This document shows positions 31,476-44,755 of a stretch of DNA of 64,000 nt, piece by piece. The stretch's first letter is position 1. The number at the start of each line of letters is the position of its first letter. The DNA is from Atrina japonica (lineage: Eukaryota > Mollusca > Bivalvia > Pterioida > Pinnidae), in contig BROG01000534.1 in assembly GCA_030159075.1 (NCBI GenBank), positions 402,001 through 466,000 on the forward strand, given 5' to 3'. The translations under genes were made by a program, and so were the position numbers. The notes beneath the pieces are model-generated. The model searched no databases, was not told the origin of the DNA, and was given only the letters and a program-made list of their open reading frames with translations.

Positions 31476-32564
31476 CAGGGTTTTCCCTGGGATTTTCAAA
31501 TGAGGAGTCCATGGACTCCCACAACTACAAAATTAGGAGTCCATTTGGTAATTTAGGAGTCCATTTGCAGTCTACTTCAATTCGACCAGAATTAAACTGA
31601 ATGTCAAATGTGCACTTTTGTTGATAATTACTGACATCCCTATAGGGAAAATATCAAGAGTACATGTGGAGCATTTATTTTCTGATCATAATTTAATCAT
31701 GTCGGGAGAGTGAGTATTTTTCCTGCACTCATATGTGAAACAAAACATCAGCACTATTTTTATATGTTACTGTAACACCATCATAATTTCCTGGTTTGTT
31801 CTTGAACCCTCAAGAGTTCCCTTAATTCAATATATAATTATTGTATACATACATGTACTATAGATTAAAGATTTATAAGAAATTCAATAAAATATAGTTG
31901 TTTTAACTACATTTGAAATCATATGGAAAATTTATATTAAAAATCTATAAATTGTAATACAATTACATGTTTTTAGAAATAAAGATGCAAAACTGAAAAG
32001 TTACTAAATACATGTAGCCTACTAATTGATGCCTCAAATTTATTTATTTGAAAATTATATCTATTTTATCCATTTCAAGTATTAAAGTACTTTATCATAT
32101 GTAAGATTTACATAAACATTTGTGTAAATAAATCATTTTATATAACTATCATTAGTATTTTCATTATTATTTTTTAATTTTCATAATTCACATGAAAGTC
32201 GGGTTTGGTATCCCTTCTTTAATTTATACTTCCGGAAGTACCCATAAAGTGATGAACGATGTTGTCTTGTTGATTCTAGATCTATATTAAAGGTAAAGAT
32301 TTTACTGTTTTATTATAAATAAAATGATGAATTCAGTTTCTTGGTTTTCTTGTGGAATTGCACTAGAACATAAGAATTAAAAATGGACACAAAAAAGAAG
32401 CAAGCTGGTAGAAATAGGTTGCATGCTTGGTTTATTTACCAAAATGATCTCGAAAGACATCAAGTATTTAATGCGTCCACTAAGACGCAATAGATCTTAT
32501 TTTAGGCGTCATTTAGGATTTTTACGCGTAAATACGCAGAATTTTTGCGTCAGGGAAAACCCTG
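31476..32564. mobile_element. 1.09-kb non-autonomous element (CAGGGTTTTCCCTG ends)
   Basis: CAGGGTTTTCCCTG at 31476 and its complement CAGGGAAAACCCTG ending at 32564 form perfect 14-bp inverted ends. The left inside repeats AGGAGTCCATTTG; the right is rich in acgc motifs (AATACGCAGAATTTTTGCGT). No transposase. The CAGGG ends suggest hAT, but no clear 8-bp duplication is seen. Confidence 0.75.
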
Positions 32565-33125
32565 CTAGAGATTAATAGAAATTTATCTCCCTTTTGTGGA
32601 ACAAAACATTCAACCCGAGGGGCAAGATCCCTCTTTGTCGTGCCAGAGGCTTTAGCCGAAGGCAAAACTGAGACATTGAAGAAAAGAGTTGAGATTTTCC
32701 AACCTTATGTGCCAAAGGGGGAATCAATTATTTTTGTCGCATCCGTTATTGATGAACTCGTGTATTTCCTTCAATATTTTTAACATATGAACAGCAAAAT
32801 AATTTTTCTTGATGTGACATACCACAGTGTCACTGCACAGAAACAAATGTTTCTCAAACTAAACAAATAATTACATACATGTAACAAATCATCAATCATT
32901 TGTTGTTTCAATTACTCAGTAAATTGCTAATTTATTTTATACTTTGCATAAGTCGGTGTATACCAAAATACATCAATGACAAACTTAACAGTCCGAAGAG
33001 AATTATTATTTAGCATGTGCAGGTTGGTTGGCTACAACCAGGGTGTGGACAGAACAACTGATTTTTTTTCTTACATCTGTATATTATATAACAATATATA
33101 CAGAGATTTTCCACCCTATTGTGGG

Positions 33126-33310
33126 AGGGGGGGGACTGAAACAAAGCCCCATTCCCAATGCAAAAACAAGGCATGTTTTTCCCAATTTGCAGTCAAAATT
33201 TCCCAACTGAAATCAAATGACAATGAATTTGAAGAGATTCTTGTATTTTCACATAGGTTTGTGTATTTCTAGATTTTCCACTTTTAATAAAATGTTGCTA
33301 AAATTTCCAA
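33126..33310. repeat. 'ttgggaa' repeat family, inverted copy
   Basis: GCCCCATTCCCAATGCAAAA, TTTTTCCCAATTTG and CAAATGACAATGAATTTGAA are the complement of blocks at 48895-49120 and 61930-62026. Confidence 0.7.
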
Positions 33311-33317
33311 CTGGAAA

Positions 33318-33397
33318 GTCAGTAGAATCATCCGTATAATAATAATCAAATGTTTAGTTCGCCCCTCCATCTTATGTGAATCGAACAATAAGAAAAT
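33318..33397. repeat. 265-bp dispersed repeat, partial copy
   Basis: GTAGAATCATCCGTATAATA through CATCTTATGTGAATCGAACA matches the end of the copies at 15519 and 35391. Confidence 0.65.
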
Positions 33398-33484
33398 CTC
33401 AAACATAAACTAGTAAAAATATAGTCAAAGTCTGTCACATACTTAATAAATATCACCAATAATACAGCTTTCCAGACCATCATA

Positions 33485-33654
33485 CAATTGACCTATCTCC
33501 ATATGTCTGACAAATGGCTGTCCATGTGCTTTTTTGACATCATTTGATTGTAATGTCATAAACACACAAGTGTTTGATGGGCCATTTAATTGTGATGTCA
33601 TAATTGAAAAGTTTGCCAAAAGGTGCTGTCAGGCATTTGGCGATAGGTAAATTG
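33485..33654. mobile_element. 170-bp palindromic MITE
   Basis: CAATTGACCTATCTCCATAT at the left and TTTGGCGATAGGTAAATTG at the right are inverted. Pairing extends inwards through CTGACA/TGTCAG and GACATCA/TGATGTC. Confidence 0.75.
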
Positions 33655-35096
33655 AAATAATAAGAGATCCTTCCTCTACAATATCTGCTACAGATACAAT
33701 GCCAGGTCATTCAACAGTAACATCAGTTTTCTTGACTTTTAATTGTTGGCGTACATTGAACCAAACAACTCGGAACCTCTTCTGCCTGCAACCTCTACAA
33801 CACATACACTGAATGGTAGTTCCCATTCATTCAACATTTACACTACAGATTTATTTACATATACTTTTAACTGCACCAATTTGCAAACTACTAGGAACTT
33901 CCTTTGCCTACAATATCTACAACATATATATACTGAATGGTAGTACCAGATCATTAAACAGTACCGGTAGGTTTAATTTTCTCTATCTATTGTAGGATAG
34001 AATTATAGAGAACTCACCCACCTCCGACATCTAGCATACAACGAGTGACAGATCTATCATCCAGAAGTAAAACTTCAGTACATGTATATCATAAAGTATT
34101 CTCTACCTTAGACATCTCAGAACAAAACTTCTTATATATATCAAAACCTCTATCACAATTACAAGGTAAGTCAACAATCAGGCTGCAACAAATATGTTGA
34201 CACAGGTTATGTAAACAATTATATATCAAACATGCAACTGTAATGCACCTGTAGTTAGGTACACTTTTTGTATATACTTTCATTTGGAATAAAAAAAAAA
34301 AAATTGAATATCCCCATTATCCAACAGCAAGATTTATAAATTAGAGATACCGGTACCAAGACTTGAACACTTAAAAGCCATGATTTACCTATTATACTAG
34401 ATCTAATACATACCTGCCATCTTGTACATTTTATCAATTTCCCTCTGTATGAGAAAATTGTAAGTCAAAGATTCTCTTCACATAGAGAAATAAATAAAGC
34501 TACTGTACATATACCATCAAAAGAATTAACATCCTTTCTTAAGTGAAGTGGAGCAAAAAATACTTTCAATTACTACTCTAATCTTTTTAATTTTTTTTAT
34601 ACACAACTACAAAGAACTTGAATCTGAACTGCCTACATCCGTAATGCATATAGTTCAGGTTGAGGAACATGTACAATACACACAAGATCATCTTTATTTC
34701 ATAACCACTGTATCTGAACTAACCACTGTATCTGAACTATATGTATAATGTATAACCATTTAAATAGCACATGAACTACACATACCTTTTAACAGAACAA
34801 GTCATCAGATAGATGTCATTTGCATTCCTGAATTCTTTACAGAATCCCCAACCCAATGGCCCCTGACCCAGCGAAAACAAACCTCAAATTTATTTACCCG
34901 TAATGCACATTTGCTGCATATAATTATATTTATTGTACAAGTCCTACATACAGTCATACATTATACTATACTGGTAATTGCTACATACTTACATGTAATT
35001 TGAAGAGTTAACTCTATGGTTTCTGAGAAAAGGTGAAGTGGTGAAGTATTATGACATAAACAAAGAATCAAATTAAAGCAAATACTCTCTCACGCA
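33655..35096. other. Intergenic with a diverged ~124-bp direct repeat
   Basis: 33770-33835 and 33894-33960 share GGAACYTC, TGCCT, CTACAACA and ACTGAATGGTAGT. No gene is supported in the rest. Confidence 0.45.
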
Positions 35097-35775
35097 CCGG
35101 CACATGAACATGTACACTTTCACTGATATATATCCCTAGCCAATCTCTACTTGTCATTAAGATGTCCATATGTAGATTGTCTCCCCTACATGTACACTTT
35201 CACTGATAAATAACCTTAGCCAATCTCTACATGTACTTGTCATTCAAATGTATATATTTAGATTGTCTCCCCTACATGTACACTTTCACTGATATATAAC
35301 CCTAGCCAATCTCTACATGTATTTAAGACATCCATTTGTAGATTGTCTCCCCTACTTTCAATGCTATAATATCAAACCCCTTGCCAATCTCTATAGTAAA
35401 ATCTGTGTAACCTGGTGGGATTGAGTCTTTTGAACTATTTCTTGACCTGGACGAGTTAAATTTCAGGTAATAAAGCACAACATTGAAATTACACTGACTA
35501 GAGTAATTGTTCCTACTTCTCACCATACATAAGAGAGTATCCAGTGAGCAATAAAATGTTTCCCCTGTGCAGCTTTTCATAACCAAAAAGTGAATCATCT
35601 GTATGGTAATCAAAAGGTTACTCAGCACAACCATCTTATATGAATCGAACAATACACATGTACATGTCTTCAAGATGTCTATATGTAAATGTCTCTCCTA
35701 TGTGATGTACTGATATATAACCCTTGTCAATCTCTACATGTCTCTAAGATGTCTATATGTAGATTAATTCCCTGT
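35097..35775. repeat. ~83-bp tandem repeat split by a dispersed repeat
   Basis: Units carry CCTACATGTACACTTTCACT, TAGCCAATCTCTACATGTA and TAGATTGTCTCCCC. Three to four units lie at 35097-35390; diverged units resume at 35658-35775 after the 265-bp repeat. Confidence 0.8.
35391..35657. repeat. 265-bp dispersed repeat, copy 2
   Basis: Matches 15519-15785 along its length. On minus, both copies keep an open stretch with [12 protein letters not shown], but the flanks are unrelated. Confidence 0.75.
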
Positions 35776-38158
35776 ATGTGCTGTCATAACAAATTTAACA
35801 TGGAAATGCTAGCCTATACTCAGTTATGGTACATGTACATTATAAAAGCATCAAATGTCAAAGGGAAAGTGTATTCTTCCTTCATAACTTATACTTTCTA
35901 GACATGGTGCAGTTGAAATTTTTTTCAGCAAAAATAATTTTGTTATATGTTTAAGAAGATGACAAATAACATGGTTAAATTATAACTACTTCTGGCGCCT
36001 ATTGTAAAAAATTAGTATTTCAATGAACTTAAATTAGAATTAAAATCTAGCTTACATGTACTTTAAATAAAAAAATTATCTTTGGCACAGAGAATGATAA
36101 ATAGCTGGACATAATATTGTTAACAAAATCTTGATGCCAAAGTTTTCATATAAGCAACATCTCTTTAACAACCTGTTTATACAGGTAAGACAATCAGTCT
36201 GACAATATGACAGGTAACAAAGCTAGTACAATACTAACAAGTCTACCAACAATACATCTGTAAGTGTTGCAACCAGGTGATGTATATATCAAGTAGAAAA
36301 ACAAAGATAGAATCCCAGGCAGGTTTATATGCATATTTATGTACATATACATATATGACAATCTATACAGCTCACACTGAAGGAAGGTGATGCATTTAAA
36401 TTTATGTAGGCCTTCACATATATAATAATTATGCCAAACCTGAACCTCCATCTAAGCAGAGATTCATCCACTTGGAAGGACATTAATATTTACACATGGC
36501 AAATATGACACCACAAAGTGCAACATAATTCACCAAAACTGCATCATCACTCACTAGGGAATAAATACATCTAAATCATACATGTATAATTTAGATAACT
36601 TCCCAAAGAAAGGTTAAGCAATTCATTCTACAAGCACATACTCCACCCTAGGTCTGATCTCTACGTAACCGGAAAGTTAAAGTCTTATGATACATGTACA
36701 AATCCAATCATCACTGCTTGAACTAAAACTGCATTATCATCCACTAGGAAGTTAAAAATCTTCTGGATAATTTGCATCACGTACATGTATCATCAAAAAG
36801 TCATACATATATAGGATAAAATTGTAATCTTAAACAATTCTTGTATTTATGTTGATGCTGCATTAAAATAGGAATGTAAATGTACAAATGTACATGTATT
36901 TTGTCCCATCTAATGGATTACATGTTCTTTGAAACCAGATTATCTCTCCCACCATTAAAAAAAACTGCCCTCCACATTTATATCTGAAAAAATGTGTGAC
37001 ATCAAACAACATTCAAAACAAAACAAAATTTCAGTTTCTATTAATTAAAACTTGTCCTATTATCCTTTTGTATTCACTGATGGAGTTATACCAGTACATA
37101 ACATGTCTACAGGGACAAAAAAGATATATAATAATATATATACATACACATACACATGTAGACATTGTGAATGTACATACTGTACCGAAAGAGCCTATAC
37201 CCAGACCATCAAACATACATGTATATCCACACCCAATATAAACTATATCATACGGATTCATACCTTTTATATCCATGTTATAGTATCCAAAGTAAATTTA
37301 CGGAACTTTACCCACTGATAAGTTCTAATAACTTCAACATTGAACTGTAAAATTTAGTCAGAATTGCTACACAACATATCCATACCACAGCACAGAACTT
37401 TATATATACAAGTTTGTAGGCAATAAAATACACTGTAATGCACAATATAAGTCAGTGATGTTAATCCGGATAAAGTAGAGAATCCATTCTGCATAGGATT
37501 TTGTCCGCGAATAACCAATAACAGGACAGTAGGTATATAAACCTGCAAAAGTATCGCTAATCCAAACTATGATGAACACCGAATAACAAATCACTCTCAA
37601 TTCCAGCACGGGTCACATGTTAACCACACCTGTTAGAAACTGGTTAATAATCTAAACAGGTGTGTAATACCTGTATAAAGTGTGTACTTCTACATGTAAT
37701 ACATACAAATGACATGGTTCTTTCACAGATAATCTAAAGAGATCCTTATCGTCTGGCCCATCTCCTAACATCATAATTATATCTTTTAAAAAATTCCTTT
37801 CAGAACCTACCTCATTCAGGTGTGTTGTTATTATGTATTCAATGAATACACGTACAAGATTCCGTTCACAATGACATGAAAAGAGTTTTTTATATGTTGA
37901 GTATGTCAAATCCTCTATCAATTGTCTGACAGGGTTTTGTGTTCCAGTGTGTATTGAGTCAACCTTCATACAAATGAACTTAAAATATCAAAACAAACCC
38001 CTCATATTATCATAGGCGATTTATTTTTCATATGCTGGTTTTCCGTGCCAACTAAATTTATTCAAAGATATCTTATGTTCACACAACAGTAATTTTCTTT
38101 TAAAAAATGTATAAGTATGAATTTATTTATGTATGAAGATATACCATGTACATGTACC
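35776..38158. other. Intergenic, nothing recognised
   Basis: AT-rich with many TACATGTA runs. Frames up to 105 codons (37969-37652, minus) show no motif or codon pattern I can support. Confidence 0.4.
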
Positions 38159-38249
38159 ATTAACCCATTTACCCCTAAAGACACATTTGGACAAGTCTAA
38201 GTCATTGATTTACATAAGAGTCCATTGTTTTACAGGGGTAAATGAATTA
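38159..38249. mobile_element. MITE-1 copy, 91 bp, opposite orientation
   Basis: CCCATTTACCCCTAAAGACA at the left and TTACAGGGGTAAATGAATT at the right are clear inverted ends; the core has GACAAGTCTAAGTCATTGAT. Confidence 0.8.
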
Positions 38250-40108
38250 TCTTAGATTTTTTTCAGGTCCTTATTTCTAGGTGTTCAGTCTTCTAAATAT
38301 AGCAAAATTGGGACAATATACATTATTGGGAGGGAGGGGGCACTGGTTGCAAATTCCACCCAAAATTACTGCAAACACTTTTAAAATCAAAATTCATCTG
38401 AGAACGTGTTTCTCGTTAGACCAGTCTTTTCAAACCAACATTCCTTCGAGAACAATAATTATCTTTCCAAGTTCTTAAGAGAAAAGCACATGACAAAACC
38501 AGAGAGAAAAATTATATAGAAAAATGATGTAAGATGTAAATGTCAACACTATCAATAGAAACACAGAAATGTACATATACCTGAAGTCCCTCTCACAACA
38601 GGACAACTACAGTAGTGCAATGATATATAATCTATAAATAATTCTGTCTTTATAAATCATTACAGGCAAACAAACTTAAATCCCCTCCACCACCAAAATA
38701 CGAAAAAATAACAAAAAATATCCAAACAAACAAAAAAGAAATATAGACTCACTCAGACAGGAAAACACAGGTACATTTTGTGTAGATTACAGGTAAATGT
38801 CATTATAATGTATTGACATATAATGTTCTTGGTACAGATTTACAGGAATATAATTATGTATATCACCGATGTATGGAAGATAGAGAAAAATATTTAAATG
38901 TAAGATCTATCAAGTTCTATACACCGAAATGTACCTTCCGTATGTGATCAATGATTTTAAAGACGAATCTAATGTTTTTTACATATAAATGGAAATGGGT
39001 CAGAAGTAAAGAGAATTTTATACAGATTTTATTTACCTAGCTATCTATATACATTTATTGTATATAATTGAATGACACTACAGAGAGTCAGAGATATATT
39101 TTAGTAAAGTACTGCTGTTATGAGAGAGTCATAACTTTGAAATTCTCGGTCACTGATAAATATTTTCAAGGTTAAATTTCCATTTTCATATAAAATTACG
39201 ATTTTTATGAGTTGATGGAACATCAACGCAGTTATGTTAGGCCAGACATCAAATATTCTCTGTTTGCTGTTTACCGACTCTACCCTTTTACCTATGGGTA
39301 GGTAGGTAGGTAGGGAAATTATTTTATTTTATTGGAAATTTTTCTGTCATTGTGCAGTCAGTTATTTTCTGTACAAATTATAATGGAAATAATTGTAAAT
39401 GAGGACACATTAATTAAGGATTGTTTTTCATTTTTTGGACTTCATCGAATATAAAGGCAATGCATTAAGGAAAAAAATTCTGTGCAGCACGAAGTCAAAA
39501 TACATACATGTATGTTCTCAGAGATCGAGACGAAGTAATACTAATACTATATAAAGTTGTGACGGTAATTAAACCTCCCAGAAAAATTGTCAATAAAAAA
39601 AAATTTTCTTTTGAAAACGTCAATAAAATTTTCCGAGTCGCGCTGATTTCCGTGGGTCAGTCGGTAAACAGCAAACAAACTTAATTTTATTTTAGGCCTT
39701 ATGGTAAGTTGTTTATTGGGAACAAGTCAAAGCATATTTTGCAGTATGGGGTTAATAACACATTATACTGACACAATTATGTGCATTTTAGCAACATAAA
39801 CTCAACTTTAAGATTGAAATTTCCAAATCACACTTTTATTCGTACATTTTTGCTTTTTAAAATGATGAAAATATAGTAAAAATTCACTAAAAAATATAGG
39901 TCTACAAGACTTGTTGAAATATATGCTATTAAAAGTCAGTTCGGCATCCTTTATGAATTTTCAGATATTATCAATTTGCTTTAGAATGTTACTTTTCAAT
40001 TATTTTTAATCATTATACTCTTGTGATAGAATTGACAATAAAAGCAATAGACTGGACTATTCTTGCACACAACTAATATGCAAATGAGTTTTGGTCAAGT
40101 TTCCCTTT
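38250..40108. other. Intergenic; half copy of the 40.1-kb palindrome
   Basis: 39416-39505 carries AAGGATTGTTTTTCATTTTT and GTGCAGCACGAAG, a diverged half of the element at 40109-40430. A GTAG microsatellite lies at about 39297-39315. No gene seen. Confidence 0.45.
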
Positions 40109-40430
40109 AAGGATTGTTTTTCATTTTTTGAACATCATCGGGGTATAAAAGCAATTGCTCATGGAAAAAATTCATTGTGCAGCACTTAGCACTTTGTGCT
40201 GCACAATGAATTTTTTCCATGAGCAATTGCTTTTATACCTCAATGATGTTCATTTTGATTTTTTTTTACACCATACTCAACAATCTTTCAGTCATATGAT
40301 GGCGTCCAGTTTTTATAGGTGGAGAAGAAACCCTGGTTATCCAGGTAAAGACCACCACCCTTCCGCAAGAAAACTGGCAAACTTTCCCACATTCCCAATG
40401 ATGTTCAAAAAATGAAAAACAATCCTTATA
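40109..40430. mobile_element. Palindromic element interrupted by a 143-bp repeat
   Basis: Outer arms AAGGATTGTTTTTCATTTTT (left) and GAAAAACAATCCTT (right) bound the element. Inside, 40142-40185 and 40196-40239 are perfect 44-bp inverted arms with a 10-nt loop. A 143-bp repeat (40253-40395) has entered the right half and is flanked by CAATGATGTTCA at 40241-40252 and 40396-40407. Confidence 0.9.
40253..40395. mobile_element. 143-bp dispersed repeat with 12-bp duplication
   Basis: Contains CCATACTCAACAATCTTTCA, ATGATGGCGTCCAGTTTTTA and GGTTATCCAGGTAAAGACCA. The same blocks occur at 49680-49716 and 50010-50090, where another element splits them. Probably a retroposed unit. Confidence 0.75.
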
Positions 40431-43400
40431 TTTACATACATTACCATTTTTCAGTGAAACTGTAGTCCACTGGATACTAAATTCATTCCAAAACACTGAC
40501 TTTGCAGGGGGTGTTTTCATATGACGTAATGGCTCAACAACTGTTTTGGCATGAGAAGTAGTTCTCTTTTCTGATCGTAAATACTAATGAAATTAAGGTT
40601 TAATTTCTTTTTTTATATCATTTTGAAAGAAACTAGTGATGGACAATTTTGCGATTTTAAATATTCTACCATTTAGCAGTGGCGGGTTAAATGTGTAAGG
40701 AGAGAATTGCCCGAATGGGTCGTGTGCAAATGGCTGATAGGCCTACCATGTGCGATTTGGATAGCAACAGATGATCGTTGTTTACAACAAATTTTCGTTT
40801 GAACTCTGATATTTTATAAGTGGAATATACCACAGAAAGTTTGAGTGTGACTGTTAATATTCATTCATGACAACTGAAAGTAGCCATGTTATTTGATATT
40901 TTACCAATTGCTGAATCAGCTGGGAAATGCCGTGAACTGTGAAGGGGTGACAATTTCGTAAGTAGACCTATTTTATTTCAGTATATAGGCTAGCCCACTA
41001 GCAAATCCTTCAAATCAATTGAAACAAGACAAATGCAGATTATGTTGTGAAATAACAAACTGTTATTGTTCTGTTTAAAAGATAATTATTGACACATTCG
41101 TTATTGAAAATCCGTGTAGGCCTATAAAGTATAATAATTAATAGACCCATGTCAATTCAGACTTCAGTCTTTACCAGCTGATCATATAGAGTATCCGGTC
41201 AATTTACTGAGAAACCTATGAACACTAGATCTACTTAATAACTTATGCTCGGCATTAACATAACACTTTACAGGTTGTGAAAAACAAGATGGGCCTGGTA
41301 ATTAGCCTAGCAATTAATAGGATTTGAGGTGAACCGAGAGTTGATTTCACGTGATGCGAGTGAGGAATTGTTTCTGACAGGAATAGCCTAGGCTATATGG
41401 TGATGGAAAAGCAAGCTGTTTATCAGAGATACAAGACAAAATTACACTAGACTCCCTTTTCAACTTACTTACAAGCAACGTAACTACGAAGCAAATTTTC
41501 ATTTCTGTGGCCTGTGTTTCTTTTCATAGCATGACCTAGATCTATTGCAATAGGCCTATGATATGGGCATGTAGATCTACAGTGTGCTACAGATGCAGGC
41601 CTAGTCTTGTGTTTTCTATTTCTTTCAGTGATTTTTGTTTGTTTTGTGGTAATTAATGACTTTAAATAAAAATATGGAATGAATTTGTGTTATTTTATTC
41701 TTTATTGATTCATTCATATGTTCAGAGAATACTTGTCCGACAAATCTCTGCCGTAACATGGTCATGGAAAGGATTTCTTAGATATTCAGGTATTCCTAAG
41801 CCAGCTAGTTAACACTTAGAACACTGATTTTATTGATATAACAATACAGTCATTCTGTATATCTGTAATGAAGGAAATAACAGTCGGTATGTAAATATTA
41901 CTATGTATTGGCAAAATCTGTCTGTGAAGTTGGACACAGAAGTTGCATCATTCCTCATTCACCTGATCTTAACTGATGAGAAACTTGTGGCAGTCTTTGA
42001 AGTTGGTGATAGGAAGTATAGTGTAAGGGTATAATACTGCCCTGTCACATAGAAATTTAATATCATGAAACAATGTTTATAAACACAAGGTTTTACAGTC
42101 ATATTGCTGATCTATGTAGTTTGTTGCATAATAAATAAGCCATCAGTACTCACTGTTAGGCCAAATTTCTGACCTGATTTTTAGTTATTTTTTGTAAAAC
42201 CTAATTAATTTTACCGAATTAAAAAGTATTCAGTATACTGAGTGTATTATATCTCATTAAAACTTACGACTGCCATCAAGTCGTATCAGTACTTTCAGTA
42301 CTTTGATTGGTAATGAGTTGGGTCGAATACAACTTACTACACATGCTACACGCACACAGACATACTTAAAACTAGCATTAAAAACAAATATTCTGTGTGT
42401 AATGATGAATCAATACATTATCACGTACAATGACGCCCCTTGAAAACCATTATCAAGAAAATGGGGACCCATTACAAAACACTTACCAGACAGACTGTTG
42501 AATGCAGGCAAAGCCTACAACACCCCCCCTTCCGTTAAGGGACTATTAAACCTGACATTTTTATGCATTGATTTATATTGCCTAGTTATTCTTGTTGATA
42601 ATATTTACATAAAAAATGTAAATGTATATATGTATAAATTTAGTTACATCCACTTGTACATCTGCCATAACATGTTACATTAAATCAACAAAAATTTCTC
42701 CATTTACCTCCATAAAAGAAGAAAATCCTCCTGTACTATTAAGCTGTTGATGAAAAACATCTTCATTTACCTTGCATATTAGAATTTGTTCCTTAATAAA
42801 GTAGAGCCATCACTAACACACACACACACACATTGTTGTACATATGTCCACATGTATATACATGTATTTGGTAAATGTACATGTATTCCCTTACATAGAC
42901 TTGGTAACACAATCCCACATCAAACATCAAACCATTACACAAAAAGTGTGACAGGTATTTAGTGAAATGACTGTTCAGGTAAGCCAGTTAAAGATATTGC
43001 ATAGCTCCTGTCTAACGACAAAATGTTTTAACACCTGGCATTCGAAAGCCAAGATAACACACCAATTATCTTGTCTAATTTCCCTGCTTGTTAAACAAGG
43101 GAATTTGATCTGCCGTGGTTATAGAAAGAACACAAACAATAATATATTATACCTAAGAATTATGGTTTTATGCCCAAGTTAATAGCACTTCCAAAATTTG
43201 TTTTGCCAATGTCACAGGTAAAAGATCTGATTTGACAGCTTAACAAATAATTTATAAAATTTACTTCACAGATATATAAATTTTCAGTCTGCACAATTTT
43301 TTTTAAAATTTTAATTATTTCACTGAACTACTAAAAACAGACGACAATAGATTTTTGCCATAAAAAGATAAAAGCAACGACATACATGTATGTAGTATGC

Positions 43401-43588
43401 AATTATTAGTCTGACAAGTTAAAATGGATCTATTTCACTAACATGGAAACTGACCTAAGAAAGCTAATATTAATCCCCTGAAGTCTTGAAAATATAGAGG
43501 GCGTTTTTTACCCTTCTGAGAAGGCAGTCCATGTCAATGTAATTTGCAACATTAACATTATGCAAATTTGGGAATCTCATGTAACTGA
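40431..43588. other. Intergenic, nothing recognised
   Basis: No supported gene. A CA microsatellite lies at about 42816-42831. Confidence 0.4.
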
Positions 43589-43708
43589 AAAATTATTTAG
43601 TGTGGCATAAAACACTATTAAATTTTAACTCAAAACATTTTATACAAGACAACTGTCACATTCCAGGTAAGTTTTGTCAAATTTAACAATTTTCTACAGA
43701 ATTCTATT
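43589..43708. repeat. Local duplication block A (first copy)
   Basis: TGTGGCATAAAACACTATTA, TTTTATACAAGACAACTGTC and TTCTACAGAATTCTAT recur at 44571-44689 with few changes. Confidence 0.85.
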
Positions 43709-44503
43709 CTTAACAGAGGGAAACGAAATAATTTGCAAAAATTGTTCTATTAAAGAAGTTACATGTATTAACAGGATTCCACTGGAAAGCTGAAATTCCC
43801 ATCGGTTTGCAAGATCTAGTAATAATTTGTTAATGCCATGTAGAGTGCCACCTACCAGTGACCCACCATTGAGAAGCAATATGACAAGCAATACAGAAAC
43901 ACCAAAACTTTTTTTTAGAAAAAAACCTGGTGTGACACGTGAAGAAAATGCAGGAAACAGTTAGTATGTTATGTAACACAAGGAGATGACAATTGGGAAG
44001 TAACATACTGACAGACCATGGAGAACTAAGAATTAGCTGAAATTGAAATTGGACCATAATTGGCAATTATTGTGCTGGATCACAAGTATGGTAAGTGCAT
44101 ATGGGTGACTTTCACATAGTCATCAACATTGTGGATAGTAAATGGCAATTTATTCAGACAGATTGCAATTGATATAAATCTGTAATTAATTTCATTGTAA
44201 CAAAATGTATGTCCTGTTCAACATAGTTTAATCAAAGCAACATAGTCTAATGTAAGATTAATGTCCACTTGTATATACTGGTTCTTGATTATTTATCATG
44301 AACGGGTTTGTTGTGGTTCTCTGGCAGTCTCATTTTCGATTTCTCCTCAATTCCATACTTTCTTTTAAGTTTATAATTAGATATGTGCACTGGGTGTTTC
44401 CCACAATCAATTAACTAATCTAAAATTGGTCTAGAACTTTAAAAATATGACAAAAGTTTATGCAATTAGACATTAAAATGTATATACAGAAAAGTTAATT
44501 TAG

Positions 44504-44755
44504 AAACATTTATACATCACTCCCCACAATGTGATTTTAAGAGGAAATTTCTCATCAGTTTAACAAACCAAAAATTATTAAGTGTGGCATAAAACACTAT
44601 TAAATTTTAAATCAAAATATTTTATACAAGACAACTGTCACATTCCAGGGAAGTTTTGTCAAATTTAACATTTTCTACAGAATTCTATAAACATTTACAT
44701 ATTACTCCCCACAATATGATTTTAAGAGGAAATTTCTCATCAGTTTAACAAACCA
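44504..44755. repeat. Local duplication B-A'-B'
   Basis: Block B (44504-44570, CTCCCCACAATGTGATTTTA ... ATCAGTTTAACAAACCA) is repeated at 44689-44755, and a second copy of block A lies between them. Confidence 0.85.

Noticed and set aside
37652..37969. 105-codon minus-strand frame
   Set aside because: AT-rich intergenic DNA, no recognised motif, length expected by chance in 64 kb.
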